DNA of 64,000 bases from Necropsobacter massiliensis (GCF_000827595.2 NZ_LN776189.1:62001-126000); one strand, 5' to 3'; shown: positions 7,985-17,803, counted from the stretch's first letter. Numbers and translations: made by a program. The notes: generated from the letters alone by a model not told the origin.

Positions 7985-8404
7985 TTAATACGCTGACGCC
8001 TGATTTTCTTCCCGCCATTTGCGTTCGCCGTCCGTACCGGGCATCGGCGGTTTAAAACCATTGACCGTCCACAATTCAATCGGGGTTTCGCCGATATGCA
8101 GTTCCCAGCGGTAGCCTCGGTCTTCCACATAGGGTTTTAGAATCCGCGAACACGCCGCCAGAAATTTTTGCTGGGTCTCGGCATCTTTAATCGAACGGGC
8201 GATATGGTTAATCGTAACCCGCACGAAATCCGTGGTCGGTTCGCCTCCGATGTAAAGCTGGGTCGGCGCGAGCGGATGAAACAGCACGTTCACATAAAAA
8301 CGCGGTAAAAAGCCGGCGTATAACTCGGTGATTTTGTTGGTGATTTCCGCTTTGTCTTGTTCGCTGAACGCATTTTCAGGGTGATAAATTTTCCACATCG
8401 GCAT
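7985..8404 (-). CDS. Tautomerase-superfamily protein (cis-CaaD-like)
   Basis: A 139-residue protein starting MPMWKIYHP. Removal of Met would expose Pro as the catalytic N-terminal base, as in the 4-oxalocrotonate tautomerase superfamily. The length and the fused beta-alpha-beta pattern fit the Tautomerase_3 / cis-3-chloroacrylic acid dehalogenase-like group. Motifs RVTINHIARS and YRWELHIGETP are consistent with this group. It is 14 bases downstream of an SDR gene in the same operon, under a divergent HxlR regulator, suggesting reduction and isomerisation of small reactive carbonyls. The substrate is not known. Confidence 0.65.
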   Translation of the reverse strand: MPMWKIYHPENAFSEQDKAEITNKITELYAGFLPRFYVNVLFHPLAPTQLYIGGEPTTDFVRVTINHIARSIKDAETQQKFLAACSRILKPYVEDRGYRWELHIGETPIELWTVNGFKPPMPGTDGERKWREENQASAY

Positions 8405-8418
8405 AATAATTTTCCTTC

Positions 8419-9201
8419 TTATTGGGCTGAATAACGGGCTGCCGGTACGCCGGTTTGGGTCAGGGCTTGCATCAACTGACCGCGTGCGCCTTCAAATTGT
8501 TGCCATTTTTCAATGTCATGTAAGTTTGGGTAACAGACGGTTTCTCCTTGGTCTAAGGCGGCTAATGCGGTGTCCACCAAGGTTTCGGCGCTCATAAATA
8601 ATTGTTCCGGGAACGGGGACGGTTTGTCGCCGAAAAATTCGGATTTTACCGGTCCGGGCATGACTACTTGGGCGAATGCACCTTGCGGTTCAAGTTCGGC
8701 GTGCAAGGCACGGGTGAAATTCAGCACATAGGCTTTAGACGCGCTGTATGCGCCCGCGCCCGCCGCCGGATACATCGCCACAATCGAGCCGATGTTGACG
8801 ATTTTGCCCTGTTTTTCCGCGCTGAAGCGTTTTGCTGCCGCGAGCGACAAGCGCGATAAGGCTTGCACGTTCACTTTCACCATATTGTCTATCTCTTCCC
8901 ACGAAATATTGCCCACAAAGCCCAATGCGCCTAAGCCTGCACAATTCACCAATAAATTGAGTTGCGGGTGGTTTTCAATCATCGCGGCGGTGCCGGCTTG
9001 ACCTTGTTCGCTGCTTAAATCCGCCGCGTGGACTTGCACATCCACGCCGTAGTTGGCGCGCAATTTGGCGGCAAGGCTGTCCAAACGGTCTTGGCGGCGC
9101 GCCACTAAAATTAAGTGGTAGCCGCGTTGTGCCAAGCGGTCTGCATAAACGGCACCGATACCTGAAGATGAACCTGTGATTAAAGCGGTTTGACTGCTCA
9201 T
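8419..9201 (-). CDS. Classical short-chain dehydrogenase/reductase
   Basis: A 260-residue SDR with the nucleotide-binding TGSSSGIG at residues 9-16, NCAG at 86-89, Ser139 in IVNIGS, and the catalytic YSASK at 152-156. The ARR after the second beta strand suggests NADP(H) preference (inference). It is the first gene of an operon with the tautomerase and is divergent from an HxlR regulator whose operator candidate lies in the gap. Such SDRs act in the cytoplasm on carbonyl or alcohol groups; the substrate cannot be read from the sequence. Confidence 0.85.
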   Translation of the reverse strand: MSSQTALITGSSSGIGAVYADRLAQRGYHLILVARRQDRLDSLAAKLRANYGVDVQVHAADLSSEQGQAGTAAMIENHPQLNLLVNCAGLGALGFVGNISWEEIDNMVKVNVQALSRLSLAAAKRFSAEKQGKIVNIGSIVAMYPAAGAGAYSASKAYVLNFTRALHAELEPQGAFAQVVMPGPVKSEFFGDKPSPFPEQLFMSAETLVDTALAALDQGETVCYPNLHDIEKWQQFEGARGQLMQALTQTGVPAARYSAQ

Positions 9202-9270
9202 AATATTTCCTTTGATAAGTGATTAAATCTGATTGTCTGCCAGCCTTTTCGCTGAAAGTGTCGCTATAAT

Positions 9271-9312
9271 AACTCTAATTATTGAAGTTGTAAACTCTAA
9301 TTATTAGAGTTT
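9271..9312. promoter_or_regulatory. HxlR-type operator candidate
   Basis: AACTCTAATTATT occurs twice, at 9271-9283 and 9293-9305, 22 bases apart (about two helical turns). The second copy overlaps a 9-bp inverted repeat, AAACTCTAA (9292-9300) / TTAGAGTTT (9304-9312). The cluster lies in the gap between the SDR and the HxlR gene and would suit cooperative dimer binding and autoregulation. Confidence 0.55.
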
Positions 9313-9369
9313 TTTAAAATTTTTTGTTAAAATACTCGGCAATCATTACAGAAAAAAAGGAAAAATATA

Positions 9370-9819
9370 ATGAAATCAAATGATTTTGAAGATATGGTCT
9401 GCCCGATTGCCGATGTGCTCGGTGTTCTCGGCGACAAATGGGCTGCACTGATTGTGCGTGACTTGATGCTGGGCGTGAGCCGTTACAGCGATTTTCGCGA
9501 AGAAAGCAACATCACCCATGCTACTTTAAGCGCGCGCTTAAAACAGTTGGAACAAAACGGCTTGGTGGAAAAATCGCTCTATCAAGAAAACCCTGCCCGC
9601 TACGAATACCATCTCACCGCGCAAGGCTGGGATTTGGCGTGGGTGATGGCGGCGTTGGCGAAAGTAGGCGTCAAATGGAACTTGTCCGGCTGGCAAAACG
9701 TGCCGCTACAATTCCGCCGCAAAAGCAACGGCAACCCCGTGCGTTTGGTATTGTTGGACTCGGAAACGGGAGAAGAAATCGGCTTTGATGATATAACAGT
9801 GGAAAAAGTGGCGACATAA
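9370..9819 (+). CDS. HxlR-family transcriptional regulator
   Basis: A 149-residue winged-helix protein with the HxlR pattern: CPIADVLGVLGDKWAALIVRDL near the start (Cys11 often senses electrophiles or redox in this family), FREESNITHATLSARLKQLEQNGLV as recognition helix, and YEYHLTAQG as the wing. HxlR proteins commonly respond to reactive aldehydes, quinones or oxidants. Divergence from the SDR-tautomerase operon fits control of a detoxification operon. The start has AAGGA upstream. A USS-pair terminator follows. Confidence 0.85.
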   Translation: MKSNDFEDMVCPIADVLGVLGDKWAALIVRDLMLGVSRYSDFREESNITHATLSARLKQLEQNGLVEKSLYQENPARYEYHLTAQGWDLAWVMAALAKVGVKWNLSGWQNVPLQFRRKSNGNPVRLVLLDSETGEEIGFDDITVEKVAT

Positions 9820-9877
9820 AGTGCGGTCGGTTTTTCATGGCAGTTTGCAAAATCTCGGCGAAATCCGACCGCACTTT
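9818..9877. terminator. Inverted USS pair acting as terminator
   Basis: AAGTGCGGT at 9819-9827 and ACCGCACTT at 9868-9876 form a stem extended by GGT/ACC flanks. Its right part (9839-9877) is the copy of the 39-base repeat seen at 7792-7830. It lies just after the HxlR stop. Confidence 0.7.
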
Positions 9878-9909
9878 CGGTAAAATATCCGCCCAAACAG
9901 GAGATTAAG

Positions 9910-10746
9910 ATGTATTCAACTGAACAAAAATCGTGGGCGGCGTTTTTTCAGTCGCTGCACCAACAGCCGCAACTTTTCCTTTTGCCGAACGTTTGGAACG
10001 TGGGCAGTGCCTATGTGTTCGCCAAGCAGGGCTTTCAGGCGGTGGCGACGTCCAGCGCGGGCATTGCCTACGATTTGGGCTACCCCGACTGCGAAGACAT
10101 TACTTTTGCGGATTTGTTGGAGATGGTCGGCAAAATCACGCGCCGCATTGATGTGCCGTTGTCGGTGGATTTTGAGCGCGGTTACGGCGAAACCTTTGAC
10201 AGCGTGAAAGAAAACGCCCGTCAGTTGTTGCAGGCGGGTGCGGTCGGGTTTAACTTGGAGGACGGCGAAGCAGGCGGCGGATTGTCTTCACTTGCCTTGC
10301 AGCAGGAAAAACTCGCAGCCCTAGTGGAATTGAAGCGCGAAACGGGCGTGGATTTCGTCATCAACGCCCGCACTTGCGCCTATTGGCTGAACGTGGGCGA
10401 AGAAGCAGAGCGGGCGGACATCGCCATTGAGCGCGGCAACGCTTTCCGTCAATTCGGCGCGGATTGCGTGTTTGTGCCGGGCGTAATTCCCCTTGAAACC
10501 GTCGCCCTGCTCACCCAAAAAATCAACGCGCCGATAAACATCATTTTAAACAAACAGTTCGGCAGCCCCGCACAGCTTGAACAGCTCGGCGTGCGCCGTT
10601 TGAGTGTCGGCTCTGCGCCTGTCCGCCATATTTATGCGGAAATCATTCAAACCGCCAATGCGCTGAAACAAGGCGAGTTTGAAGCCTTGCTCAACACGCC
10701 GTTCAGCTATGCGGAAGCGAATGCGTATTTTGGGCAGAAGGCATAA
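9910..10746 (+). CDS. ICL/PEP-mutase superfamily protein
   Basis: A 278-residue TIM-barrel protein. LLPNVWNVGSAYVFAKQGFQAVATSSAGIAYDLGYPD and PLSVDFERGYG match the isocitrate lyase/phosphoenolpyruvate mutase superfamily, whose members make or break C-C or C-P bonds next to a carboxylate using Mg2+. GFNLEDG and FVINARTCAYW fit later barrel strands. It is the oxaloacetate-decarboxylase/PEPM-like branch widely annotated without proven substrate. It may form a transcription unit with the Rossmann protein 30 bases downstream. Confidence 0.75.
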   Translation: MYSTEQKSWAAFFQSLHQQPQLFLLPNVWNVGSAYVFAKQGFQAVATSSAGIAYDLGYPDCEDITFADLLEMVGKITRRIDVPLSVDFERGYGETFDSVKENARQLLQAGAVGFNLEDGEAGGGLSSLALQQEKLAALVELKRETGVDFVINARTCAYWLNVGEEAERADIAIERGNAFRQFGADCVFVPGVIPLETVALLTQKINAPINIILNKQFGSPAQLEQLGVRRLSVGSAPVRHIYAEIIQTANALKQGEFEALLNTPFSYAEANAYFGQKA

Positions 10747-10776
10747 TTTTCATTCATCAGAACAACAGGAAAAACC

Positions 10777-11430
10777 ATGAAAATCGTCATTTTCGGCGCG
10801 ACAGGAATGGTCGGGCAAGCGGCGTTGAAGCAGGCTTTGGTTTCAGACGACGTGGAAGAAGTGTTGGTGGTCGGGCGTTCCGCGCTGCCTGAGCAACCCA
10901 AACTCAAACAACTGATTTTAAAAGATTTCACCGCACCCGATGCTTTGGCGGAAATTCAAGGCTTCGATGCCTGCTTTTTCTGCATCGGCGCGACGGCAAA
11001 CGGTATGAGCGAGGCGGATTACACGCGTTTTACTTATGATTTCACGCTGGACATCGCCCGCACCTTGGTGGAACGCAATCCGTCCATGCACTTTATTTAT
11101 ATGTCGGGCGCAGGCGCGGACAGCTCGGAAACGGGCAATGTGATGTGGGCGCGGGTGCGCGGCAAAACGGAAAACGCGCTGGCGAAACTGCCGTTTAAAG
11201 CCGTCAACAGCTTCCGCCCGATGGTCATCCAACCCATCGGCGTACAATCCAAAACCGCGCTCTACCGCTGGGCGTATTGTGTTATGACCCCGTTCTTCCC
11301 GATTATCCACGCGTTCAGCAAAACCTCGCTCACCAGCGTACAACTGGGCAACGCCATGCTCAACGCCGTCCGCACAGGCGATACGCGCAACGTGATTGAG
11401 GCGGAGGAGATTCGGAAATTGGCGGGGTAA
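10777..11430 (+). CDS. Atypical SDR / NAD(P)-binding protein (HTATIP2-like)
   Basis: A 217-residue protein with an N-terminal Rossmann motif GATGMVG (residues 7-13), followed by CIGAT, YMSGAGAD and FRPMVIQP. This resembles the atypical SDR a5 group (HTATIP2/TIP30-like), which binds NAD(P) and lacks a clear Y-x-x-x-K site. Function is unknown. The core TTCAGACGAC, ten bases of a DUS, occurs within the gene at about 10842-10851, another Neisseria-like trace. It ends just before the IS200 element. Confidence 0.7.
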   Translation: MKIVIFGATGMVGQAALKQALVSDDVEEVLVVGRSALPEQPKLKQLILKDFTAPDALAEIQGFDACFFCIGATANGMSEADYTRFTYDFTLDIARTLVERNPSMHFIYMSGAGADSSETGNVMWARVRGKTENALAKLPFKAVNSFRPMVIQPIGVQSKTALYRWAYCVMTPFFPIIHAFSKTSLTSVQLGNAMLNAVRTGDTRNVIEAEEIRKLAG

Positions 11431-11487
11431 AGTGTGGTCATTTTTGACGACATTTTTCATGGGCGGGGTATCCGCCCATTTTTTATT

Positions 11488-12147
11488 TATAGCCAGCCAA
11501 AGTCTGGCTATAAAAACCATACGCTATGCGTATGGAGCCAAATAGCTTAAGCGATGAACAGAAAAAATCCTCGCTATATAATGAACAAGGCTGACAACCA
11601 AAATTCAACATATAGGAGGATTATCATGGTAAGTAAAACCAATGACGATTCAAGTCTATCACACACAAAATGGAACTGTAAGTATCACATCGTCTTTATT
11701 CCGAAGTACAGAAGAAAAGCAATTTATGGAAAGTTAAGAGCTGATATAGGGCAAATATTGAGACAGTTATGTAACTACAAAAATGTTGAGATAATAGAAG
11801 CTCATGCAATGCCGGATCATATCCACATGCTCTTAAAAATCCCACCTAAAATATCAGTATCAGGTTTTATGGGTTATCTAAAAGGTAAATCCGCGCTGAT
11901 GATCTTTGAAAGACACGCTAACCTAAAATATAAGTATGGAAATAGAAACTTTTGGGCAAAAGGTTACTATGTGAGTACAGTGGGTTTAAATACTAAGGTG
12001 GTGGAGGAATACATCAGGAATCAAAAAAGGAAGATATGATTCAAGATAATTTATCGAAGAAAGAATATGTGGACCCCTTTAAGGGGTAGTCATAGTGTTA
12101 TTGTGCAGTTGTCAGTTTTTTTCACATGCCCCTTGAGGGGCATGTGA
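11488..12147 (+). mobile_element. IS200-type element (IS200/IS605 family)
   Basis: The left end has two hairpins typical of this family: 9-bp arms at 11488-11496/11504-11512 and 8-bp arms CCATACGC/GCGTATGG at 11517-11524/11528-11535. The right end has a 10-bp hairpin CACATGCCCC/GGGGCATGTG at 12123-12132/12137-12146. Between them lies one Y1 transposase gene. There are no inverted terminal repeats, as expected for single-strand transposition. Exact ends cannot be fixed without an empty site, so the boundaries given are the outermost hairpins. Confidence 0.7.
11626..12089 (+). pseudogene. tnpA: IS200 TnpA Y1 transposase, frameshifted near the C-terminus
   Basis: ATG 11626 follows AGGAGG. The protein has the HUH motif HIH at residues 65-67 and the catalytic tyrosine probably at 129 (VEEYI), with YYVSTVGLN before it. 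The frame stops early at TGA 12037 after NQKRKI. In the next frame the usual tail continues (KKEDMIQDNLSKKEYVDPF) to TAG at 12087-12089, so a base was lost in the A-run 12023-12028. All catalytic residues precede the shift. Some activity or ribosomal slippage is possible. Confidence 0.75.
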
Positions 12148-12178
12148 AGTACTAGGCCCTTATAGGGTTGCCTAAAAA

Positions 12179-12197
12179 CCGCACGTTTCACGTGCGG
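12179..12197 (+). terminator. Hairpin with T-rich tail after IS200
   Basis: CCGCACGT and ACGTGCGG (12179-12186/12190-12197) pair around a 3-base loop and are followed by ATTGTTATTTTT. It may be a terminator insulating the next operon or the true right end of the IS200 copy. Confidence 0.5.
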
Positions 12198-12343
12198 ATT
12201 GTTATTTTTGCACAAAACGCAAAACGCTTTCGCTTTTTCCCCTAATTATCATTTCAAACAAAAAGCCTATAATGCCCTCCAACAAGACGACCGCAAAATA
12301 ACGGTCATATTTTTCAAAAAATTTGCAAAATAAGGATTTCAAA

Positions 12344-13396
12344 ATGGCTAAATTAAACGTACCCAACCTTTCTGTTTTAGGGCAAGACAATAGCAAACTG
12401 TTTAACGAAAATGCAGTGGCGAACGGCAAGGCGGAGTTGCCTGTGCATTTGGCGAAGCACAAGGCGTTTTCGCAAGTGTTTCAACAAGATAAATTGACGA
12501 TTGGCTTGATTGCCCCGTTCAAGGGCTATGCGGACACACCGATTCCGAATGTGGAAGATTTGGGCGATGTGGCGGAGCTGGCGGAGAAATTGGGCTTTGC
12601 GGCACTTTGGCTGCGTGATGTGCCGTTTTATGATCCGAATTTTGGTGATGTAGGACAAGGTTTGGATCCGTTCGTCAGCCTCGGTTATTTGGCGGCTCGC
12701 ACTAACACGATTGCGCTGGGCACGGCCGGCATCGTGTCGCCATTGCGTGAACCGATTCATATTGCCAAAGGTTCGGCAAGCGTGGATGTGCTATCCAATG
12801 GACGCTTTATTTTAGGCTTATCCAGCGGTGATCGCCCGGTGGAATATCCTGCGTTCAACAAGGATTTTGGTAATCGCGCGGAACGCTTCCGTGAATCATG
12901 GAATTTGATCCGCACGCTCACCGATCCTGCAACATACAATTTCCCAGTGTTTGAAGGCAAGCATTACGGCAATTTAATCGGCAATATTGATGTTACGCCA
13001 AAAGTAAAAACCGCATTGCCAATGGTCGCTATCGGGCGGGCGCGTCAAGAATTGGATTGGTTGGCAAATACCGCCGACGGTTGGATTTGGCACGGGGTGA
13101 ATCCGAAAGACACGAAAAATATTGTGGCGACGCTTGTAGAACTCAATCAGGACAATACATGGCATCCATTCGGCTATGCCAACTTTGTGGAGCTTTCGGA
13201 AAATCCGAATGAACCGGCTCGCTTATTCAACAACATTTATTTACGCGGCGGTTCAAAAGGTTTGCTTGAATTCTGGCAAGAACAAAAAGAACAAGGTTTA
13301 GCGCATGTTACGGTGAACTTAAAACCGACGGCACGTCCGGCGGCAGACGCACTTCAAGATTTATCGGAAAATGTGTTAGTGAAATTAAATAGTTAG
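12344..13396 (+). CDS. LLM-class flavin-dependent oxidoreductase
   Basis: A 350-residue luciferase-like TIM barrel. LTIGLIAPFKGYADTPIPNVEDLGDVAELAEKLGFAALWLRDVPFYDP and TIALGTAGIVSPLREPIHIAKGSASVDVLSNGRFILGLSSGD are hallmark blocks of the bacterial-luciferase family, here like the BA3436 type. It would use FMNH2 or F420-like flavin from a partner reductase. The azoreductase-type flavoprotein two genes downstream is a plausible partner (inference). ATG 12344 is preferred over 12323 because AAGGA precedes it. It starts a rightward group of three genes. Confidence 0.8.
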   Translation: MAKLNVPNLSVLGQDNSKLFNENAVANGKAELPVHLAKHKAFSQVFQQDKLTIGLIAPFKGYADTPIPNVEDLGDVAELAEKLGFAALWLRDVPFYDPNFGDVGQGLDPFVSLGYLAARTNTIALGTAGIVSPLREPIHIAKGSASVDVLSNGRFILGLSSGDRPVEYPAFNKDFGNRAERFRESWNLIRTLTDPATYNFPVFEGKHYGNLIGNIDVTPKVKTALPMVAIGRARQELDWLANTADGWIWHGVNPKDTKNIVATLVELNQDNTWHPFGYANFVELSENPNEPARLFNNIYLRGGSKGLLEFWQEQKEQGLAHVTVNLKPTARPAADALQDLSENVLVKLNS

Positions 13397-13482
13397 ACAT
13401 TATTATAAAGTAGGTGGACTGTGCTCTACCGAACAAAAAAACATAACGATGGTGGGAGAAAGCTCATCCTAAGGTTCACAAA

Positions 13483-14391
13483 ATGATTAAACAAACGCGG
13501 AATAAATTAAAGCAAACTTTTCAACAATTTTTAACTTTATGGGCGAAGGGGCTGCCGACGGATATTTTGGCAGAAAATGTGCAACTGCACAGCTTTTCGG
13601 GGCACTTTTGCGGACGAGATGAGGTGTTGGGCGTGCTGGAAAAAGGGCGGGGCGATTTTCAGTTAAAAATTGAAAGTACGAATTTATATGTGGCAGGTTC
13701 GGGTGATTCGGCGGTGGTGAGCGGCTATGTGTACGGTGCGCTGGAAAATGTACAACGGCGGTTTACTTTTCACGGCGTCACGGTGCTGAATATGCGTTTT
13801 ATTGAGCACGAATGGCGCGTTGAACAAATTCGCACTACGCACGCTATTGACGGCGCGATTGCACCTGGACATTGGAAAACAGTACACCTTGTGCATCAAG
13901 GCTGGCAACCGAATGAGCCAACATTGCCGATTGTTAGCGAATTGGACAGCCCGTGGGCGTTATATCCACAAAATGAGTTTGCGCCGATACAAGCACAGGA
14001 ACAGGTGGAAGAACTGTATGCACAGTATGCGTGGGGCTTGGATTTCGGCGATTTTGCTTTGCTTGCGGATGTGTTCGCCGACAATGTGAAAAGCGATTTA
14101 ACGCCGATGGGTAAGCAACAAGGCAAGCGTGATGTGTATGGACAATTACGGGCGTTCCGTTTTGCGGCAAGTTATTTGTATCACGCCACTCGCCCGTTAG
14201 AAACCCGTTTTGAAGGCGATACGGCGGCGGATATGTTACTCGGACGGGTTATTTCTGAGCAAACGCATACCGAAACGGGCGAAGAACTTTACGCCGCGTA
14301 TTACGACAACCGTTTGGAAAAACAAGCCGACGGCAAATGGCGGTTTACACGGTTTGAGTATCATCCAAAATGGTTTACGCATTCGCCGTAA
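13483..14391 (+). CDS. Double SnoaL/NTF2-like domain protein
   Basis: A 302-residue protein with two NTF2-like halves. The first (about 10-125) has FLTLWAKGLPTDILAENVQLHSFSG; the second (about 170-300) has YAQYAWGLDFGDFALLADVFADNVKSDL. SnoaL-like cone folds bind or isomerise small polycyclic or aromatic compounds. Lying between a luciferase-type oxidoreductase and an azoreductase-type protein, it probably takes part in the same small-molecule conversion. I see no signal peptide. The stop is 12 bases before the next ATG. Confidence 0.65.
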   Translation: MIKQTRNKLKQTFQQFLTLWAKGLPTDILAENVQLHSFSGHFCGRDEVLGVLEKGRGDFQLKIESTNLYVAGSGDSAVVSGYVYGALENVQRRFTFHGVTVLNMRFIEHEWRVEQIRTTHAIDGAIAPGHWKTVHLVHQGWQPNEPTLPIVSELDSPWALYPQNEFAPIQAQEQVEELYAQYAWGLDFGDFALLADVFADNVKSDLTPMGKQQGKRDVYGQLRAFRFAASYLYHATRPLETRFEGDTAADMLLGRVISEQTHTETGEELYAAYYDNRLEKQADGKWRFTRFEYHPKWFTHSP

Positions 14392-14403
14392 TGAGGATTA
14401 AAT

Positions 14404-15012
14404 ATGCAGACATTAATTATCAATGCCATGCCTTGTCGCTGTGAAAACTCCATTTCATCGCAGCTTTTGGCGACGCTAACACAACGGCTGCCTGATGCAT
14501 CAATATTGGATTTATATCAAATGCATGATTTACCAGCGCTAGATACGCAAGGGTTGGGTGTATTTTTCAAAATGCAAAGCGGCACTAAATTAAGTGAAGA
14601 TGAACGTAAAATTGCGGAAAAACGCACCGCACTTTTGGCGCAGTTTAAAGCGCACAAACGCATTGTGATGCTTTACCCGATGTTTAATTACAACATTCCC
14701 GCCAAGCTCAAAGACTATCTCGATAACGTGCTTGTGCCGAGAGAAACGTTTCGCTACAGCGAAGACGGCAAGTTGACAGGACTTTTGAATGACGGACGCG
14801 AAGTGCTGTTTATCCAAACCAGCGGTTCAATTTTTTCAGGCAATAGCGAATTTGCCGAGCTAGAATTTGCGCATTTTTATTTAGATGCCATGTTTAAAAA
14901 ATTGGGTTTTGAAATTCGCCGTTTGGTGCGTGCAGAAGGCAGCGCTATATTGCCGAAAGAAACCGTACTGAAAAAAGCACAGAGGGAAATTGATGCCGTA
15001 TTGGCGAATTAA
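14404..15012 (+). CDS. FMN-dependent NAD(P)H oxidoreductase (AzoR/Flavodoxin_2-like)
   Basis: A 202-residue flavodoxin-fold protein. MLYPMFNYNIPAKLKDYLDNVLVPRETFRYSEDGKLTGLL matches the FMN-binding and dimer region of AzoR-type azoreductases (usual MYNFNIPxxLKxWID and FRYTExG). AzoR enzymes reduce azo compounds and quinones with NADH in the cytoplasm. The protein is about the family's usual length. It is the last gene of a group with the LLM oxidoreductase and the SnoaL-like protein and may supply reduced flavin. Confidence 0.8.
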   Translation: MQTLIINAMPCRCENSISSQLLATLTQRLPDASILDLYQMHDLPALDTQGLGVFFKMQSGTKLSEDERKIAEKRTALLAQFKAHKRIVMLYPMFNYNIPAKLKDYLDNVLVPRETFRYSEDGKLTGLLNDGREVLFIQTSGSIFSGNSEFAELEFAHFYLDAMFKKLGFEIRRLVRAEGSAILPKETVLKKAQREIDAVLAN

Positions 15013-15073
15013 TGGCAATTCAGCCTCAAAAGTTTCGTATAGTGGCGGATAGCAAACTAGACAACACGGCAGG

Positions 15074-15949
15074 CTATATTTTCAAGGCTTCTAGCACCAT
15101 TTCAAATGCCTTGGAATGATAGTGTCGATCGGGGTAATACAGATAAAGCGGATCGTAAGTGATTGCCCATTCAGACAGCAGTTCTTGCATTTCGCCGCTT
15201 TTCAACAATTCGATTACGCCGGCTTTAGGCAGCCACGCGATACCCAGACCATCTAAAACCGCTTGAGTTCGTAAACGGCTGTTGGCAGCAAAATGTAATT
15301 TAGGATGATAGACTATCATCTGCGCACCTTGGCTGAATTCCCATTCGATAGGTTGATGATCTGCAGACAGCCTTGCGCCAATCAACTGATGTGCGGATAA
15401 ATCGTTGATTGTTCGAACTGCCGGGCGGTTTGCCAAATAAGCGGGGCTTGCCACTACCGCCATTGACATTGGTTCGGAAATTTTTACCGCAATCATCTGT
15501 GGTTGTACGGCATTGCCTAGCCGCACCCCCATATCAAAGCCTTTTTCCACAATATCCACAAAGGTATTTTCTATTTGAAATTCAATATGCAACAACGGAT
15601 TTGCTAGTAAAAGCGGTTTTAATTTGGGATATAAAACATACTCGGCGACAAATTCACTGGTATTGATACGGATTGTTCCGCCCGCATTGTGTTGAAAATA
15701 ACCTAAATCCCGCACACTGTTTTGTAGCGTGGCGAACGTTGGGGCGCAGTCGGCAAACAATTTTTCACCTGCGCTGGTAGGTGATAGATTGCGTGTAGTG
15801 CGGTTTAATAGACGGACGTTCAGCCGCTTTTCCAAATTGCTGATAGTTTGGCTCAAGGCAGATTTAGATACGCCGAGCTGTTGTGCCGCAAGGGTAAAAC
15901 TGCCGGCCTGAACCACTTTCACAAAGGCAAATAAATCGTCAAATTTCAT
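15074..15949 (-). CDS. LysR-family transcriptional regulator
   Basis: A 291-residue LysR protein. The helix-turn-helix is at about residues 1-60 (FVKVVQAGSFTLAAQQLGVSKSALSQTISNLEKRLNVRLLNRTTRNLSPT), followed by a periplasmic-binding-protein-like effector domain. It is divergent from an SDR + aldo-keto reductase pair across a 119-base gap, the usual arrangement for LysR control of the adjacent genes. The effector is unknown. Confidence 0.85.
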   Translation of the reverse strand: MKFDDLFAFVKVVQAGSFTLAAQQLGVSKSALSQTISNLEKRLNVRLLNRTTRNLSPTSAGEKLFADCAPTFATLQNSVRDLGYFQHNAGGTIRINTSEFVAEYVLYPKLKPLLLANPLLHIEFQIENTFVDIVEKGFDMGVRLGNAVQPQMIAVKISEPMSMAVVASPAYLANRPAVRTINDLSAHQLIGARLSADHQPIEWEFSQGAQMIVYHPKLHFAANSRLRTQAVLDGLGIAWLPKAGVIELLKSGEMQELLSEWAITYDPLYLYYPDRHYHSKAFEMVLEALKI

Positions 15950-16068
15950 TTATTGTTCCGTTTTTCTAAACACTGTTTGCTATTTTAGCCTATTTATCTA
16001 AACAGATTAAATCTTTACAATACTTTCATTGTTTTAAGCAAGTATTTTATTAAATCATGGAGTCAAAA

Positions 16069-16884
16069 ATGAAAGAAGTTATTGTATTAGTGGGTTCGGG
16101 AGCAATCGGAATTGCCATTGCCCGCCGTGTAGCAGTGGGCAAAGCGTTGGTATTGGCGGATGTGCGTCTGGAAAATGCGGAAAAACAGGCGGCAGAGTTG
16201 CGTAACGCCGGGTTTGATGTGCATTGCGTGCAATGCGATATTGCCAGTGAACAGTCGTTGCAGAATCTGGTGCGATTTTCAACCGCACTTGGCGAAATCA
16301 AAGGGTTAATCAATACTGCCGGAATGTCGGCATCGCAAGCGAGTGCAGCGCAGATTTTCCAAGTGGATTTGTATGGCAACGCTTTACTTTTGGAGAAATT
16401 CCGTGCTGTTATTGCAAAAGGCGGTTCGGCGGTAGTGATCGGTTCGCAATCTTCGCATCGTTTACCTCCGTTATCTACAGAAGAAAACTGTGCTTTGGCA
16501 ACGCAGCCAGTTGGGAAATTGTTGGAGCTACCGCTTATTAAAAATACCAAAGATGGCTTGACTGCTTACCAAATTTCCAAACGCGGCAATGCGTTGCGCG
16601 TGCAAATGGAAGCGGTGGAATGGGGCAAACGCGATGCACGCATTAACTGCATCAGCGCAGGTATTGTGCATACGCCGCTTGCCAACGATGAGCTTAATGG
16701 TGTTCACAAAGATTTCTATCGCCAGATGTTAGCCAGTTCCCCTGTTGGGCGCGGCGGCACACCTGATGAAATTGCTAATCTCGCCGAACTATTGATGTCG
16801 GAACGCGGCAGTTACATCACGGGTAGCGATATTTTGATTGATGGCGGCGCAACCGCAAAATTTTGGTGGGGCAAGTTGGCATAA
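16069..16884 (+). CDS. Short-chain dehydrogenase/reductase
   Basis: A 271-residue SDR. The nucleotide site is the less usual GSGAIG (residues 9-14). NTAGMS, VVIGSQSS and YQISKRG (the Y-x-x-x-K site) follow, with the C-terminal ITGSDILIDGG typical of FabG-like SDRs. ATG 16069 is chosen because TGGAG lies 6 bases upstream; an in-frame ATG at 16057 overlaps that site. It forms a pair with the aldo-keto reductase downstream, opposite a LysR gene. A USS (16284-16292) lies inside the coding region. Confidence 0.8.
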   Translation: MKEVIVLVGSGAIGIAIARRVAVGKALVLADVRLENAEKQAAELRNAGFDVHCVQCDIASEQSLQNLVRFSTALGEIKGLINTAGMSASQASAAQIFQVDLYGNALLLEKFRAVIAKGGSAVVIGSQSSHRLPPLSTEENCALATQPVGKLLELPLIKNTKDGLTAYQISKRGNALRVQMEAVEWGKRDARINCISAGIVHTPLANDELNGVHKDFYRQMLASSPVGRGGTPDEIANLAELLMSERGSYITGSDILIDGGATAKFWWGKLA

Positions 16885-17790
<906 letters not shown>

Positions 17791-17803
17791 TTTCGGACAG
17801 CTT

